Below, in pieces: positions 28,197-37,233 of a stretch of 64,000 nucleotides of DNA (the stretch's first letter is position 1; every line of letters starts with the position of its first letter). Position numbers and translations under genes: made by a program. The DNA comes from Ruminococcus turbiniformis (lineage in GTDB: Bacteria; Bacillota; Clostridia; Lachnospirales; Lachnospiraceae). Under the pieces are notes generated by a model. That model had not been told where the DNA came from, ran no database searches, and saw only the letters and a list, made by a program, of their open reading frames with translations. Location of the stretch: positions 180,677-244,676 of the forward strand of contig NZ_JAJEQX010000001.1 of NCBI RefSeq assembly GCF_020687545.1, in the 5' to 3' direction.

Positions 28197-29825
28197 TTAT
28201 ATATCTCTCTGCGCTGCTTCGATGATCTCTTTCGGGAATCCGGCAAATTCCAGAAGCTTCACCGCATTCTGGGATGTGGCAGGGCCTTCCATAATCTTAT
28301 AGCTGAAGGCAATGTCATCTTCCCCGATCTCCTCACTGAAATGATAGTTCAGATACGCATCTCCAAGAAGCTCTGTCAGTTCCTTGTCATGTGTCGCCAC
28401 AAGTGCGATGCAGTTCTTATCCTTCAGATATTCCAAAATCGCTCTGGACGCCCGGATCCGTTCTCCCGTGTTCGTTCCTCGCAGTATCTCGTCAATCGCA
28501 CAGACCGTCACTCTGTCCTCGTTCAGATTATCCAGAATCCTCTTCAGATATCTGATCTCGCGGATAAAATAACTCTCTCCCGCCATCAGATCATCCTTTA
28601 CCGCCATCGACGTGATCACTTCGGACTCCGGCATAACAAAGCGCTCTGCCGCACATGTATTGACAGACTGGGCAAGAACCCCGTTGAGTGCCACCGCCTT
28701 AATAAACGTTGATTTTCCGGAGGCATTGGATCCTGTGATCAGACAGCTTCCCGTAAGGTCAAGACTGTTTGCCACCGGATCTTCGATCAGCGGATGATAG
28801 GCCTCCTCCATCCGGATTCTTTTTTCATCGGCAAATTCCGGAGTACAGTACCACGGAAGGCTCTTTCTGAAAGAAGCAAGGCAGATCGCGACATCCAGTT
28901 CCCCGAGGTACCGGTATACGGCAAGATATGTCTCCGCATTTTTTCTCAGACGTCTGAGCACTTTATTATATGTGGTGATCTGGCACAGAGTGATTCCCAT
29001 AATATAATCCGCCAGCACGCCAAGCGCGTCTCCGGAATCATGTCCTGCCCTCATAATGCTCAGAATATGGTAGCCCCGCATGACGCCCTTCAGTCCGCCG
29101 AGCTCTTTTTTCAGCTCGGGAAACAGTTCCGCTGTCCTTTTTCTTGCTGCGATCTTTTTTGCATTTTCCAGAATACTCACCGCGGTTCCGGCCATGGACA
29201 GCTCAATTTCCCTCTTCATCCGGAACCAGAAATAAACCGCCAGATTTACCGCGCACGCCACAAGGAAACTGCCTGCTGCCACGTCGTTTCCCACGATCAC
29301 AATCGAAAGGAAAGACGCCGCCAGAAGCAGCTGCAGCCCCCGGTAGATCCACCGGTTATTGAGCTCATACATCTCGATTCCGTCCAGATAAGCCGGGATA
29401 TAGTAAGAAGCGCTGTTCTTTCCGATCTCGCACAGAAGCCCCTCGGCTGCCTCGCGCTCCTTTTCGTCTTCCGAGAAAAATCTGATGCGTTTCTCCAGTA
29501 TTTCCCGCTCCTCCCCGGACATATGATTTTTTCTCAGCTTCCAGTAAAGGATCTCCTCTCCCGCAGAAGTATCACACTGATCCATTCTCTGAAAGACCTC
29601 GTTCATGGACAGGTCGTTCCATGTCACATCATCCAGACCGCTTCCGTCATTTACAATGTCATAATAATTCCCGACCGCCTCATTCCAGTCACGGTTCTTC
29701 GGGATTCTGCCGAATTTCTCACGGATATACTGTCTCCTCTTTCGTCTCACATCCATGCAGGAAATAAACCATATGGCGCTGAAAAACAGGATGAGCACCA
29801 GAACTGCAGCCGCCGCTGAAAGCAT
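28197..29825 (-). CDS. Membrane-anchored MutS-like ATPase
   Basis: A 542-residue protein. It has an N-terminal membrane segment (3-24), a second hydrophobic pair at about 163-202, a helical lever region (205-320), and a C-terminal MutS-type ABC ATPase: Walker A GSNASGKST (365-373), AGESYFIREIRYLKRIL, Walker B VCAIDEILRGTN and LVATHDKEL. The mismatch-recognition domain I of MutS and the Smr nuclease domain of MutS2 are absent. Such membrane MutS homologues occur in Clostridia and Bacteroidetes but their job is unknown; ordinary mismatch repair is unlikely. Confidence 0.82.
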   Translation of the reverse strand: MLSAAAAVLVLILFFSAIWFISCMDVRRKRRQYIREKFGRIPKNRDWNEAVGNYYDIVNDGSGLDDVTWNDLSMNEVFQRMDQCDTSAGEEILYWKLRKNHMSGEEREILEKRIRFFSEDEKEREAAEGLLCEIGKNSASYYIPAYLDGIEMYELNNRWIYRGLQLLLAASFLSIVIVGNDVAAGSFLVACAVNLAVYFWFRMKREIELSMAGTAVSILENAKKIAARKRTAELFPELKKELGGLKGVMRGYHILSIMRAGHDSGDALGVLADYIMGITLCQITTYNKVLRRLRKNAETYLAVYRYLGELDVAICLASFRKSLPWYCTPEFADEKRIRMEEAYHPLIEDPVANSLDLTGSCLITGSNASGKSTFIKAVALNGVLAQSVNTCAAERFVMPESEVITSMAVKDDLMAGESYFIREIRYLKRILDNLNEDRVTVCAIDEILRGTNTGERIRASRAILEYLKDKNCIALVATHDKELTELLGDAYLNYHFSEEIGEDDIAFSYKIMEGPATSQNAVKLLEFAGFPKEIIEAAQRDI

Positions 29826-29893
29826 AAAACCGTCCTCTCTTTCTTAACGCCGGCATACACCGGCGCTTCCCTTTTCAGATATATACTTTTTTC

Positions 29894-29902
29894 ATTATAT
29901 CA
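29894..29902 (-). promoter_or_regulatory. Extended -10 promoter for the MutS-like/M20/MATE genes
   Basis: Minus strand TGATATAAT (TG-n-TATAAT). No good -35 box is seen. The leader contains a hairpin CGCCGG/CCGGCG near 29852-29867. Confidence 0.4.
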
Positions 29903-29958
29903 TATTTTTCTGTTTCCGCACCCGGTCACAATTCTCAATTCTTCTTTCTTCCTGCCTA

Positions 29959-29987
29959 TTGCATATGGGAATCACTTCCTATATAAT
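29959..29987 (+). promoter_or_regulatory. Promoter of the plus-strand MATE gene
   Basis: TTGCAT (29959-29964), 17-base spacer, perfect TATAAT (29982-29987), about 40 bases before the gene. Confidence 0.65.
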
Positions 29988-30024
29988 GTTCTCACATATA
30001 TCTTAAGGAATGGGAGTTATTCAT

Positions 30025-31374
30025 ATGGACGCATCAGTTCAGACAAAAAATCAGATCACCGAGGGGATCATATGGAGACAGCTTCTTATCTTCTTTTTCC
30101 CGATTCTGCTGGGGACCTTTTTCCAGCAGCTCTACAACACGGTTGACACAGTCATAGTCGGACAGTTCGTAGGCAAAGAGGCGCTGGCCAGTGTCGGAGG
30201 TTCCGCCGCCCAGGTTGTAACACTTGTGGTCGGTTTCTTCACCGGACTTTCCTCCGGCGCTTCCATCACGATCGCCCAGTTTGTCGGGGCAAAGGATGGA
30301 AGAACAGCCAACACCGGTCTTCATAATGCCTATGCACTCTCTCTGGCCGGAGGGATTTTTTTTACGTTTGCCGGAATTATCCTGGCGCCGTCACTCCTCT
30401 CGCTTATGAACACGCCTGCGGAGATTATGCGTGACTCCGTTGTGTATCTGCGCATATATTTTGCCGGCATTATTTTTGTGTTTGTATATAACATGGGATC
30501 GGCAATTTTAAGGGCGACCGGGGACTCAAAACGTCCTCTGTATTACCTGATCGTCTGCTGTTTTATCAACATCGTACTGGATATCCTCTTTGTCGTCGGA
30601 TTCCGGATGGGCATCACAGGTGCGGCAGTGGCCACACTGATCGCCCAGGCTGTGAGCGCGTTTCTTGTCACACGGAGGCTGATGCGCTCCGACGGTCTTT
30701 TAATGCTTGCGCCAAAGGAAATCAGATTTGAAAAGAAAATGGCTGTCACCCAGCTGAAAATGGGTCTGCCGACAGGTTTCGAGGCTATCCTCTTCTCGAT
30801 CACAAATATTGCCATCCAGTCCGCGGTCAACACATTCGGAACCGACACCGCGGCCGCCTGGTCTGCCTACGGCAAGCTGGACGCAATCTTCTGGATGATC
30901 AGTACCGCATTCGGAATCTCCATCACGACCTTTGTCGGACAGAATTACGGAGCCGGCAGAATGGACCGGGTGAGAAAGAGCACCCGCGTCTGCCTTCTGA
31001 TCGATCTGGCCGTCTCCATCGTGCTTGTGGTCGTCATTATTGCGGCAAGAACTTATCTCTTCCGGCTCTTTACGTCTGATGAGAACGTAATTCAGATCGG
31101 CGCCGACATGCTTGTCCTGATTATGCCGTGGTATATCGTGTATGTTTTCATCGAAGTGCTCGCCGGGGCGCTCCGCGGCATGGGAGATGTGATCGTTCCT
31201 GTCGTTATCACACTCATCGGCGTCTGCCTGCTGAGAATCCTCTGGCTCGTCATCGTTATGCAGGTATCCCCGACGATCCCTGCGATCATCTTCAGCTACC
31301 CGGTTACGTGGACGACAACCGCGCTGGCTTTTATCGTGTATTGGATATGGAAAAACAGGAAGCGGGACGGCTGA
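30025..31374 (+). CDS. MATE family efflux transporter (second of three)
   Basis: A 449-residue, 12-segment MATE transporter with typical FFFPILLGTFFQQLYNTVDTVIVG in helix 1 and the matching repeat half near residue 235 (MGLPTGFEAILFSITNIAIQS). ATG 30025 is chosen because GGGAG lies 8 bases upstream; an ATG five codons earlier overlaps that site. It is a single-gene unit with its own promoter, oriented away from the MutS-like operon. Confidence 0.9.
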   Translation: MDASVQTKNQITEGIIWRQLLIFFFPILLGTFFQQLYNTVDTVIVGQFVGKEALASVGGSAAQVVTLVVGFFTGLSSGASITIAQFVGAKDGRTANTGLHNAYALSLAGGIFFTFAGIILAPSLLSLMNTPAEIMRDSVVYLRIYFAGIIFVFVYNMGSAILRATGDSKRPLYYLIVCCFINIVLDILFVVGFRMGITGAAVATLIAQAVSAFLVTRRLMRSDGLLMLAPKEIRFEKKMAVTQLKMGLPTGFEAILFSITNIAIQSAVNTFGTDTAAAWSAYGKLDAIFWMISTAFGISITTFVGQNYGAGRMDRVRKSTRVCLLIDLAVSIVLVVVIIAARTYLFRLFTSDENVIQIGADMLVLIMPWYIVYVFIEVLAGALRGMGDVIVPVVITLIGVCLLRILWLVIVMQVSPTIPAIIFSYPVTWTTTALAFIVYWIWKNRKRDG

Positions 31375-31461
31375 TAAAAGCCCCCGCTTCCTTTCTGTTT
31401 CTCTGTCTGCACATTTCTGATTTCTGAAGCAGGACCTGCCTGTAATGACAGTAAATTCCCG

Positions 31462-32748
31462 TCAGACATCTCTTGGCATCTCAATACACGCCTTGAACTG
31501 GTCGCAGTCAATCCGGATATCAAACTCCCCGCCCAGCGCCTTCACATAGGTACTGACGATTGCAAGCCCCAGGCCGTTCCCGTCGCCTGATCTGGCCTTG
31601 TCTCCCCGGGCAAACCGCTCCACGATATCCTCCTTTGTAAAATCCATTGGATAACCTGATGTGTTCGTGATCTCCAGGCACAGCTTTCCCGAAAGGTCCT
31701 TCTCCTTAGAATCCGCCCCTTTCACATACGTTTTCACAAATACTCTTGTCCCTTTCGCCGAATATTTCAGTGCGTTTTCCACCAGATTCTGGCAGATCCG
31801 GTAAAAGTAGGTGTTATCTGACACAAGTTCCGTGTTTTCCTCAGAAAGCTGCGTGACAAATTCCAGTCTGCTCTCCCTAATCCGGTCGTCCATGTCCGCA
31901 AAAATCTGCTCAATCATGCGGTTCAACTCAAACCTCTCCGGATGAAGCTCCACATTGCCGCTGCTCGCCTTTGCCAGGCTGAACAGACTGTTGATCATCT
32001 CCTTCAACTTCTCCGCCCGCTCCGAAATCACATCCACATAATCTCTCACCACATCGCTTAACTCTTCTTTGCGGATCAGCTCAAGATACCCGACGATCGA
32101 TGTAAGCGGTGTCTTCAGATCATGGGAGACATTGGTAATCAGATCCACCCGGAGCTGATCGCTTCGCGAGACTTTCTCCAGACTTTTTCTCTCAATCTCC
32201 AGAGCAGCTTCCACTCTCCTCCTGTTGATCTGCGCCGCCTGATCCATCAGGGAGTCAAGCTGCTCCCTCCAGAACCGCTCCAGCGCCGCCCCTGTCACAA
32301 TAAACTGAAACACCGCGGTAAAAATTGCGACATAGCCGGAAGCGTAGTTCCAGTACCAGCCACCCGTATACACGCCCCCGTCCATAAGGTATGACATATA
32401 CCAGAATGCGAGGAGAAGCCCCGCCCCTCCCACGATACAGAGCCGCCTCTCCTGGCGCTTTCTTTTTTCCCTCCACTGTCCGTAGCTTTCCTCGTCGTCA
32501 GGAATCCAGCCGCCGGACTTTCTCTTCATCATCTCACCGGTAAATATCCAGTTTCCGGCTCCCGCGAATGCGTTGGCGAAAACTCCCAGAGTAAGAGCCT
32601 CATCTGTTATATAAGATCCATGATCCTGTATAAGCGTAAATAAAAGCATAAACCCGCACACGAGCAGCACGCCGCCGATCACGGCTCTGCGCTGTTCTTT
32701 CAGAAAATGTTTTGCCTTTTCAGCTGTATTTTCCCATTTTATAGCCAA
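31462..32748 (-). CDS. Sensor histidine kinase with four-helix membrane domain
   Basis: A 428-residue kinase. Four hydrophobic segments lie within residues 20-155, followed by a linker helix and the DHp domain with LITNVSHDLKTPLTSIVGY (His near 205), then LVENALKYS (N box) and GDGNGLGLAIVSTYV (G box). The start is a TTG at 32748, inside the end of the regulator gene (29-base overlap), with GGGGAA upstream. It works with the adjacent OmpR-type regulator. The signal is unknown. Confidence 0.88.
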   Translation of the reverse strand: MAIKWENTAEKAKHFLKEQRRAVIGGVLLVCGFMLLFTLIQDHGSYITDEALTLGVFANAFAGAGNWIFTGEMMKRKSGGWIPDDEESYGQWREKRKRQERRLCIVGGAGLLLAFWYMSYLMDGGVYTGGWYWNYASGYVAIFTAVFQFIVTGAALERFWREQLDSLMDQAAQINRRRVEAALEIERKSLEKVSRSDQLRVDLITNVSHDLKTPLTSIVGYLELIRKEELSDVVRDYVDVISERAEKLKEMINSLFSLAKASSGNVELHPERFELNRMIEQIFADMDDRIRESRLEFVTQLSEENTELVSDNTYFYRICQNLVENALKYSAKGTRVFVKTYVKGADSKEKDLSGKLCLEITNTSGYPMDFTKEDIVERFARGDKARSGDGNGLGLAIVSTYVKALGGEFDIRIDCDQFKACIEMPRDV

Positions 32749-33424
32749 TTCCCCACACCACCTTTACATATCTCGGTCTTTTTGTATCGATCTCAATCTT
32801 CTCACGGATATGCCGGATATGAACCATGACCGTGTTCTCCACTGCATAGCTGGAAGCTTCGTTCCACACATTTTCGTAGATCTGCTCCGCGGAAAACACC
32901 TGCCCGGGATGCTCCATGAGAAGCTCGAGAATATTGTATTCCGTTGCGGTCAGCCGGACCGGTTCTCCCTCTACAATGACAAGCCTCTGCTTCTTGTCCA
33001 GCACAAGTCCTCCGTTTACAATTCTGTCGGCGTCCGGCTTCGGTGCCCCGCCTCCCCACGCGTGATACCGTCTCAGATGTGCCTTCACCCTGGCCATGAG
33101 TTCCGCCGGGTTGTACGGCTTCTCCACATAGTCGTCAGCTCCCATCACAAGCCCGGACACTTTATCGCTCTCCTCGGTCTTGGCTGACAGGATAATAACC
33201 GGAATCCGGGATTTTTCTCTCAGCTTCATAAGTGCGGAAAGCCCGTTCAGCCGCGGCATCATCACGTCCAGAAGGATCAGGTCGATCTTCTGTTTCTCCA
33301 TCTCCTCAAGAGCCTGCATCCCGTCGTAGGCCTTCACCACCTGATATCCTTCGTATTTCAGAAGCTCGCTGATCGAGTACACGATCTCTCTGTTGTCATC
33401 CACTACAAGTATTGTCTCGTCCAC
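32720..33424 (-). CDS. OmpR-family response regulator
   Basis: A 234-residue regulator: acidic pair DDN (9-11), phospho-acceptor Asp in LILLDVMMPRLNG (about 53), Thr/Ser ILSAKTEE, Lys in YVEKPYNPAEL, then a winged helix with RLTATEYNILELLMEHPG and MVHIRHIREKIEIDTKRPRY. The start is GTG at 33424, after GGAGGGAGACAGAG. It resembles VanR-like regulators in overall sequence, but no resistance genes lie nearby. Confidence 0.9.
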   Translation of the reverse strand: MDETILVVDDNREIVYSISELLKYEGYQVVKAYDGMQALEEMEKQKIDLILLDVMMPRLNGLSALMKLREKSRIPVIILSAKTEESDKVSGLVMGADDYVEKPYNPAELMARVKAHLRRYHAWGGGAPKPDADRIVNGGLVLDKKQRLVIVEGEPVRLTATEYNILELLMEHPGQVFSAEQIYENVWNEASSYAVENTVMVHIRHIREKIEIDTKRPRYVKVVWGIGYKMGKYS

Positions 33425-33458
33425 CTCTGTCTCCCTCCTCTGTGTTTACACGATAACT

Positions 33459-33487
33459 ATAATATCGCCGCCTTAACAAAACCTCAA
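33459..33487 (-). promoter_or_regulatory. Candidate promoter of the two-component pair
   Basis: Minus strand: TTGAGG (33482-33487), 17-base spacer, TATTAT (33459-33464). Confidence 0.4.
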
Positions 33488-33553
33488 TGTAAATCTTAAA
33501 AATTTCTTAGCAAAACACAGCCGCCCGTTCCGAGTGCATCAGGGCAGAAAATT

Positions 33554-33592
33554 CCCCGTCCGGCTGCACTCACCGAGAGCGCCCGGACGGGG
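33554..33592 (-). terminator. Probable terminator after the aldo/keto reductase
   Basis: A perfect 10-bp GC-rich stem (CCCCGTCCGG, 33554-33563, with 33583-33592) and a 19-base loop; AATTTT follows on the minus strand and TTGTCTTT on the plus strand. Confidence 0.55.
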
Positions 33593-33650
33593 TTGTCTTT
33601 AATTTTCCGCTTATAAATTTTATATTATCGTATAGTCTGCCGGTTCAGCC

Positions 33651-34607
33651 CTATGCCAGATCGAGCCACTCAAGTTCTTCACTGCTCAGTTCGATGGAAA
33701 GCGCCTCAATGTTGTCCCGCATCCGTTCCTCCTTTGACGCGCTGACTACCGCAAATGTATTCAGCTTCTGCCGGTAAATCCACGCCATCGCGATCTGGGC
33801 CACCGTGCATCCCTTTTTCTCTGCCATTTCCTCGCATCGTTTCAGACGTCGGAAATTTTCTTCACACGCGTATGCTCTGTCCGCTTCGCTTCCTATGATC
33901 TCCCGGGCGTTCTCCGGGGCATCACTCTTTACTTTCCCGGACAGGAATCCATGCGCCAGGCTGGAGTAGGCGATTACCGGCATGCTGGTTTTCCGGTACC
34001 ACTCCCTCTCCTCTCCGTTCAACGGGCCTGAAATCGAGATGCATCCGCCGCCCCACGGGTCATCCACCTGATCCGCAAGCCCAAACTGCGGACTGGACAC
34101 AGTAAACGGAATCAGATTGTGCTTATATGCGTATTCGTTGGCTTCTTCTATCCGCCTGCATGTCCAGTTCGACCCGCCGAAAGCCCCGATCTTTCCCTCC
34201 GCATGCATGGCGTTAAATATCTCGACAATCTCACCTGCGTCCACTTCCGGATCATCCCTGTGCAGCAGATAGATATCAATATAGTCCGTGTGCAGATAAC
34301 CGGAAGAAATTTCAAAATCTCTGCGCATCTCCCGCTCGTTCACCCTCTTTTTCCAGTCCGGCGTCGGATGTCCGCACTTGGACAGGATCACCAGTTCGTC
34401 CCTGTTTCCCCTCTTTTCCATCCAGTCTCCCAGCACCTTCTCCGCGCCCTTATATACTCTGGCCGTGTCAAACGCGTTGACCCCCAGGCCATACACCACG
34501 TCCAGGAGACCGCTTCCGTCCCCGCCGCTTAAAAACGGCTCCATCGCTGTCCCGAAAAAGATACGGGACACCTTTTTATCAACATATGGAATGTCTCTGT
34601 ACTCCAT
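33651..34607 (-). CDS. Aldo/keto reductase
   Basis: A 318-residue TIM-barrel NAD(P)H oxidoreductase. The catalytic tetrad is visible: Asp and Tyr in FDTARVY (about 47-53), Lys in LSKCGH, His in LLHRDD. The cofactor-binding end contains YSSLAHGFLSGK and AIAMAWIYRQ. The substrate is unknown. AAGGAG precedes ATG 34607. It stands alone between a MATE gene and a two-component pair. Confidence 0.9.
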   Translation of the reverse strand: MEYRDIPYVDKKVSRIFFGTAMEPFLSGGDGSGLLDVVYGLGVNAFDTARVYKGAEKVLGDWMEKRGNRDELVILSKCGHPTPDWKKRVNEREMRRDFEISSGYLHTDYIDIYLLHRDDPEVDAGEIVEIFNAMHAEGKIGAFGGSNWTCRRIEEANEYAYKHNLIPFTVSSPQFGLADQVDDPWGGGCISISGPLNGEEREWYRKTSMPVIAYSSLAHGFLSGKVKSDAPENAREIIGSEADRAYACEENFRRLKRCEEMAEKKGCTVAQIAMAWIYRQKLNTFAVVSASKEERMRDNIEALSIELSSEELEWLDLA

Positions 34608-34687
34608 TCTGATCTCTCCTTTTTGTTTGCTGTTTCTGTCACTTATCCGGCTGCTTCTGCATCATCCGCTCCGCCTGAGTAATAACT

Positions 34688-36055
34688 CTATTCCACCTTC
34701 ATACTCCTCATCTCCCGCACAATAAAGATCACCGTCACAATGAATGCGATACTGTCCGCAACCGGTCCTGCATATAAAATTCCATCCAGCCCGAAGAAAA
34801 GCGGCAGAATAAGAACCAGCGGAATAAGGAAGATAATCTGCCTCGTCATGGAAAGAACCAACCCTTTGACAGGCTTTCCGATCGCTGCAAAGAAATTGGA
34901 TGACAGAAGCTGCACGCCGTTTATAATTACCATAAACAGAAATATCCTCATAAACCGGATCGCAAACTCAAAGTACATCTCATCTCCTGTCCCGAAAAGT
35001 GAAATAATCTGATAAGGGAAAAACTGGAACAGGATAAATCCGATCGCAGACACGATCAGATTGCATGTGACTGCCAGCCTGTATGTCTTCTTTACCCGGT
35101 CATACTGACGCGCGCCGTAATTAAACCCGATGATCGGCTGTGATCCCTGGGAAAGTCCGATAATAATCGCCAGAAGAATGGCATTTGTCTTCATGACGAT
35201 CCCGCAGGCGGCCAGCGGAATTTCTTTTCCGTAGACCGACATAGCCCCATAGTAAGTCAGCGAATTATTCAGAACAATCTGCACAAGCGTAATCGCCACC
35301 TGATTCAGACTGTTGCTCATCCCAAGCGACGCCGTCTGCAGACTTTCCCTCAGATCAAGCCCGATATCGCTTATATGTAAATCAATACTCTTAAACTTCC
35401 GGATATACGCAATGGCAAAGAGAAACGAGAAAAACTGGCCGATCACCGTCGCCCAGGCAGCTCCCGCAACGCCAAGATGAAAGACAAATATAAAAACCGG
35501 ATCAAGGATCGTATTGATCACTGCTCCGATCAGCATGCATGTCATGGAATATTTCGGACTTCCGTCCGCCCGGGCAAGATTGCTCATGCCATTTGTCATA
35601 ATCAGAAAAGGCATGCCGACCGCTACAATCCTCGAATACGTCTCCGCATACGGCATAATCTCATCTGTCGCTCCAAAAGCTGTCAGCAGCACCGGCATAA
35701 AAATTTCCACCAGCACAGCATAGACAATTCCGCACGCCGCCATCATCCCGATGCCGTTTCCCACTACCTTTTCTGCCCTGTCCTTCTGTCCGCTGCCAAG
35801 ATAAAGGGAAAACCTGGACGCACTTCCGATTCCGATAAGCAGTGCAATGGCCAGACAGATTGTCGTCAGCGGATACGCCACATTCGTCGCCGCGTTTCCA
35901 AGATATCCCACGCCCTGTCCGATAAAGATCTGGTCTACAATGTTGTACAGGGAACTGACCAGCATGGCGATAATGCTCGGTATCGCAAAGCTTCTTAAAA
36001 GGGACGGTATACTCCTGTACCCCAGGGGATTTTCTTTTGTTTCTGTTGTCTGCAA
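34688..36055 (-). CDS. MATE family efflux transporter (third of three)
   Basis: A 455-residue, 12-segment MATE transporter (SFAIPSIIAMLVSSLYNIVDQIFIGQG; repeat half at about 235, ASLGMSNSLNQVAITLVQI). The start is TTG 36055, 9 bases after AAAGGAGAG. It is closest to the MepA-like branch by its helix-1 pattern, an impression only. Its substrate cannot be told from the context. Confidence 0.88.
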   Translation of the reverse strand: MQTTETKENPLGYRSIPSLLRSFAIPSIIAMLVSSLYNIVDQIFIGQGVGYLGNAATNVAYPLTTICLAIALLIGIGSASRFSLYLGSGQKDRAEKVVGNGIGMMAACGIVYAVLVEIFMPVLLTAFGATDEIMPYAETYSRIVAVGMPFLIMTNGMSNLARADGSPKYSMTCMLIGAVINTILDPVFIFVFHLGVAGAAWATVIGQFFSFLFAIAYIRKFKSIDLHISDIGLDLRESLQTASLGMSNSLNQVAITLVQIVLNNSLTYYGAMSVYGKEIPLAACGIVMKTNAILLAIIIGLSQGSQPIIGFNYGARQYDRVKKTYRLAVTCNLIVSAIGFILFQFFPYQIISLFGTGDEMYFEFAIRFMRIFLFMVIINGVQLLSSNFFAAIGKPVKGLVLSMTRQIIFLIPLVLILPLFFGLDGILYAGPVADSIAFIVTVIFIVREMRSMKVE

Positions 36056-36157
36056 GATACTCTCTCCTTTATATTTTCATCCTCATACGCCCGGCGCTTC
36101 TCCGGCGCAAATGCATTATACCCCCTGTCGGCCGGATTTTACAAGGATAATATTCCG

Positions 36158-36784
36158 TCAGAACAGACTCATCTGCTCATACTCTGTCCCGCATACAAGA
36201 TCCTTCTCTGTCTCTCTGTGCAGAATTTTTTCTGTCTCTCTTTCGTCGAGGACCCATGCTTCAATCTCTTCCCTGTCAAGCATCAGCGGCATTCTCTCAT
36301 GCACACGGGCTGCCGTTCCCTTTGCTTCCGTCGTCAGAATCACGAAATGATCTCCGTCCTCAAACCAGTTGAAGCATCCTGCCATAAAAAGAAGTCCTGC
36401 ATCCGGGTCTTCAAAGGCAAACTTCTCTTTCGACGCATTCCACTCGTAAAATCCCTTCGCCGGGATTACGCAGCGCCTGTGCAGGACACTGTCTCTGTAT
36501 GTTTTTTTCTCCAGAGCAGACTCCGCACGCGCGTTGATCAGAAGGCTGCCCTTTGAAAATCCCGGGAATCCCCACTTCATGTTCTCCACTTCCAGATGAT
36601 TTCCGTGGGCACAGAGTACGGCCGCACTCTGGGAGGGACATATGTCTCCGGCGCGAAAGACCTCCCTGGCTTCCGTCATTTCTGCCCGGCATATTCTTCC
36701 CTCCGCATTTCCTGCCGCCGCATCTTCGACGATTCTTCCGATCTCTTCCCCGGTTCTCTCATCTATATAATATCTTCCGCACAT
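36158..36784 (-). CDS. SOS response-associated peptidase (SRAP, YedK/HMCES family)
   Basis: A 208-residue protein that shields abasic sites in single-stranded DNA by a covalent bond through its N-terminal Cys. Cys2 (MCGRY), Asn84 in INARAES, Glu114 in GFYEWN and the His of VHERMPLML are all present. The start at 36784 must be right, since Cys2 must be exposed after Met removal, and GGGAGGGA precedes it. It follows the 107-residue gene by 20 bases and shares its LexA-boxed promoter, which fits DNA damage induction. Confidence 0.93.
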   Translation of the reverse strand: MCGRYYIDERTGEEIGRIVEDAAAGNAEGRICRAEMTEAREVFRAGDICPSQSAAVLCAHGNHLEVENMKWGFPGFSKGSLLINARAESALEKKTYRDSVLHRRCVIPAKGFYEWNASKEKFAFEDPDAGLLFMAGCFNWFEDGDHFVILTTEAKGTAARVHERMPLMLDREEIEAWVLDERETEKILHRETEKDLVCGTEYEQMSLF

Positions 36785-36804
36785 ACTCTGTCCCTCCCGG
36801 TTTT

Positions 36805-37128
36805 TCAGTCTTCCCAGCCTTCCCAGCTCAGTTTCCACCGGCATGATTCCGCATAATAATACAGGCGGAACAGGTACTCCCGGTTCCCATACACCACACT
36901 GCACCGGTATTCCTGTATGGGTCTTCCGCCGTAAGACTTCTTTTCCAGATTCACCACGTGAATATGGTCTATCTGACGTATGATTCCGTCTTCGTCTCTG
37001 TATTTTATCATTTTAGGCATCGCATTTCCAGTGCTTGTAAACCAGACGCCGCAGGCGATCTCCGTCTGCCGCCGGCTCAGTCTGCCGTCATCCGTATATC
37101 GTCTGCCTTCCGACGTTTCCGCGCCCAT
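36805..37128 (-). CDS. Small hypothetical protein in the LexA-controlled SRAP operon
   Basis: A 107-residue protein not recognised. The first 35 residues are polar; the rest alternates as beta strands (IRQIDHIHVVNLEK, EYRCSVVYGNREYLFRLYYY) and ends WKLSWEGWED. A clear GAGGAGAG site 9 bases before ATG 37128 and the promoter just upstream support expression. It may act with SRAP in DNA damage tolerance, but only because of shared regulation. Confidence 0.65.
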   Translation of the reverse strand: MGAETSEGRRYTDDGRLSRRQTEIACGVWFTSTGNAMPKMIKYRDEDGIIRQIDHIHVVNLEKKSYGGRPIQEYRCSVVYGNREYLFRLYYYAESCRWKLSWEGWED

Positions 37129-37167
37129 CTGTAACTCTCCTCTCTTTATCTTTCTCCTGTCCTCCTT

Positions 37168-37196
37168 ATTATATCGAACATATGTTCTGTTTTCAA
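37168..37196 (-). promoter_or_regulatory. SOS promoter: LexA box inside a near-consensus promoter
   Basis: Minus strand: TTGAAA (37191-37196), 17-base spacer, perfect TATAAT (37168-37173). The spacer contains CGAACATATGTTCT (37175-37188), which matches the Gram-positive LexA/DinR box CGAACRNRYGTTYC at all but the last base. It lies 40-60 bases before the first gene of the SRAP operon. Confidence 0.85.
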
Positions 37197-37233
37197 GTGG
37201 AAATATTACCCGGATATTTTTCTTAGGAAAACG

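Noticed and set aside
34688..36055. Linking the MATE genes with the adjacent two-component systems as drug resistance modules
   Set aside because: They are in separate transcription units with their own promoters and nothing shows joint control.
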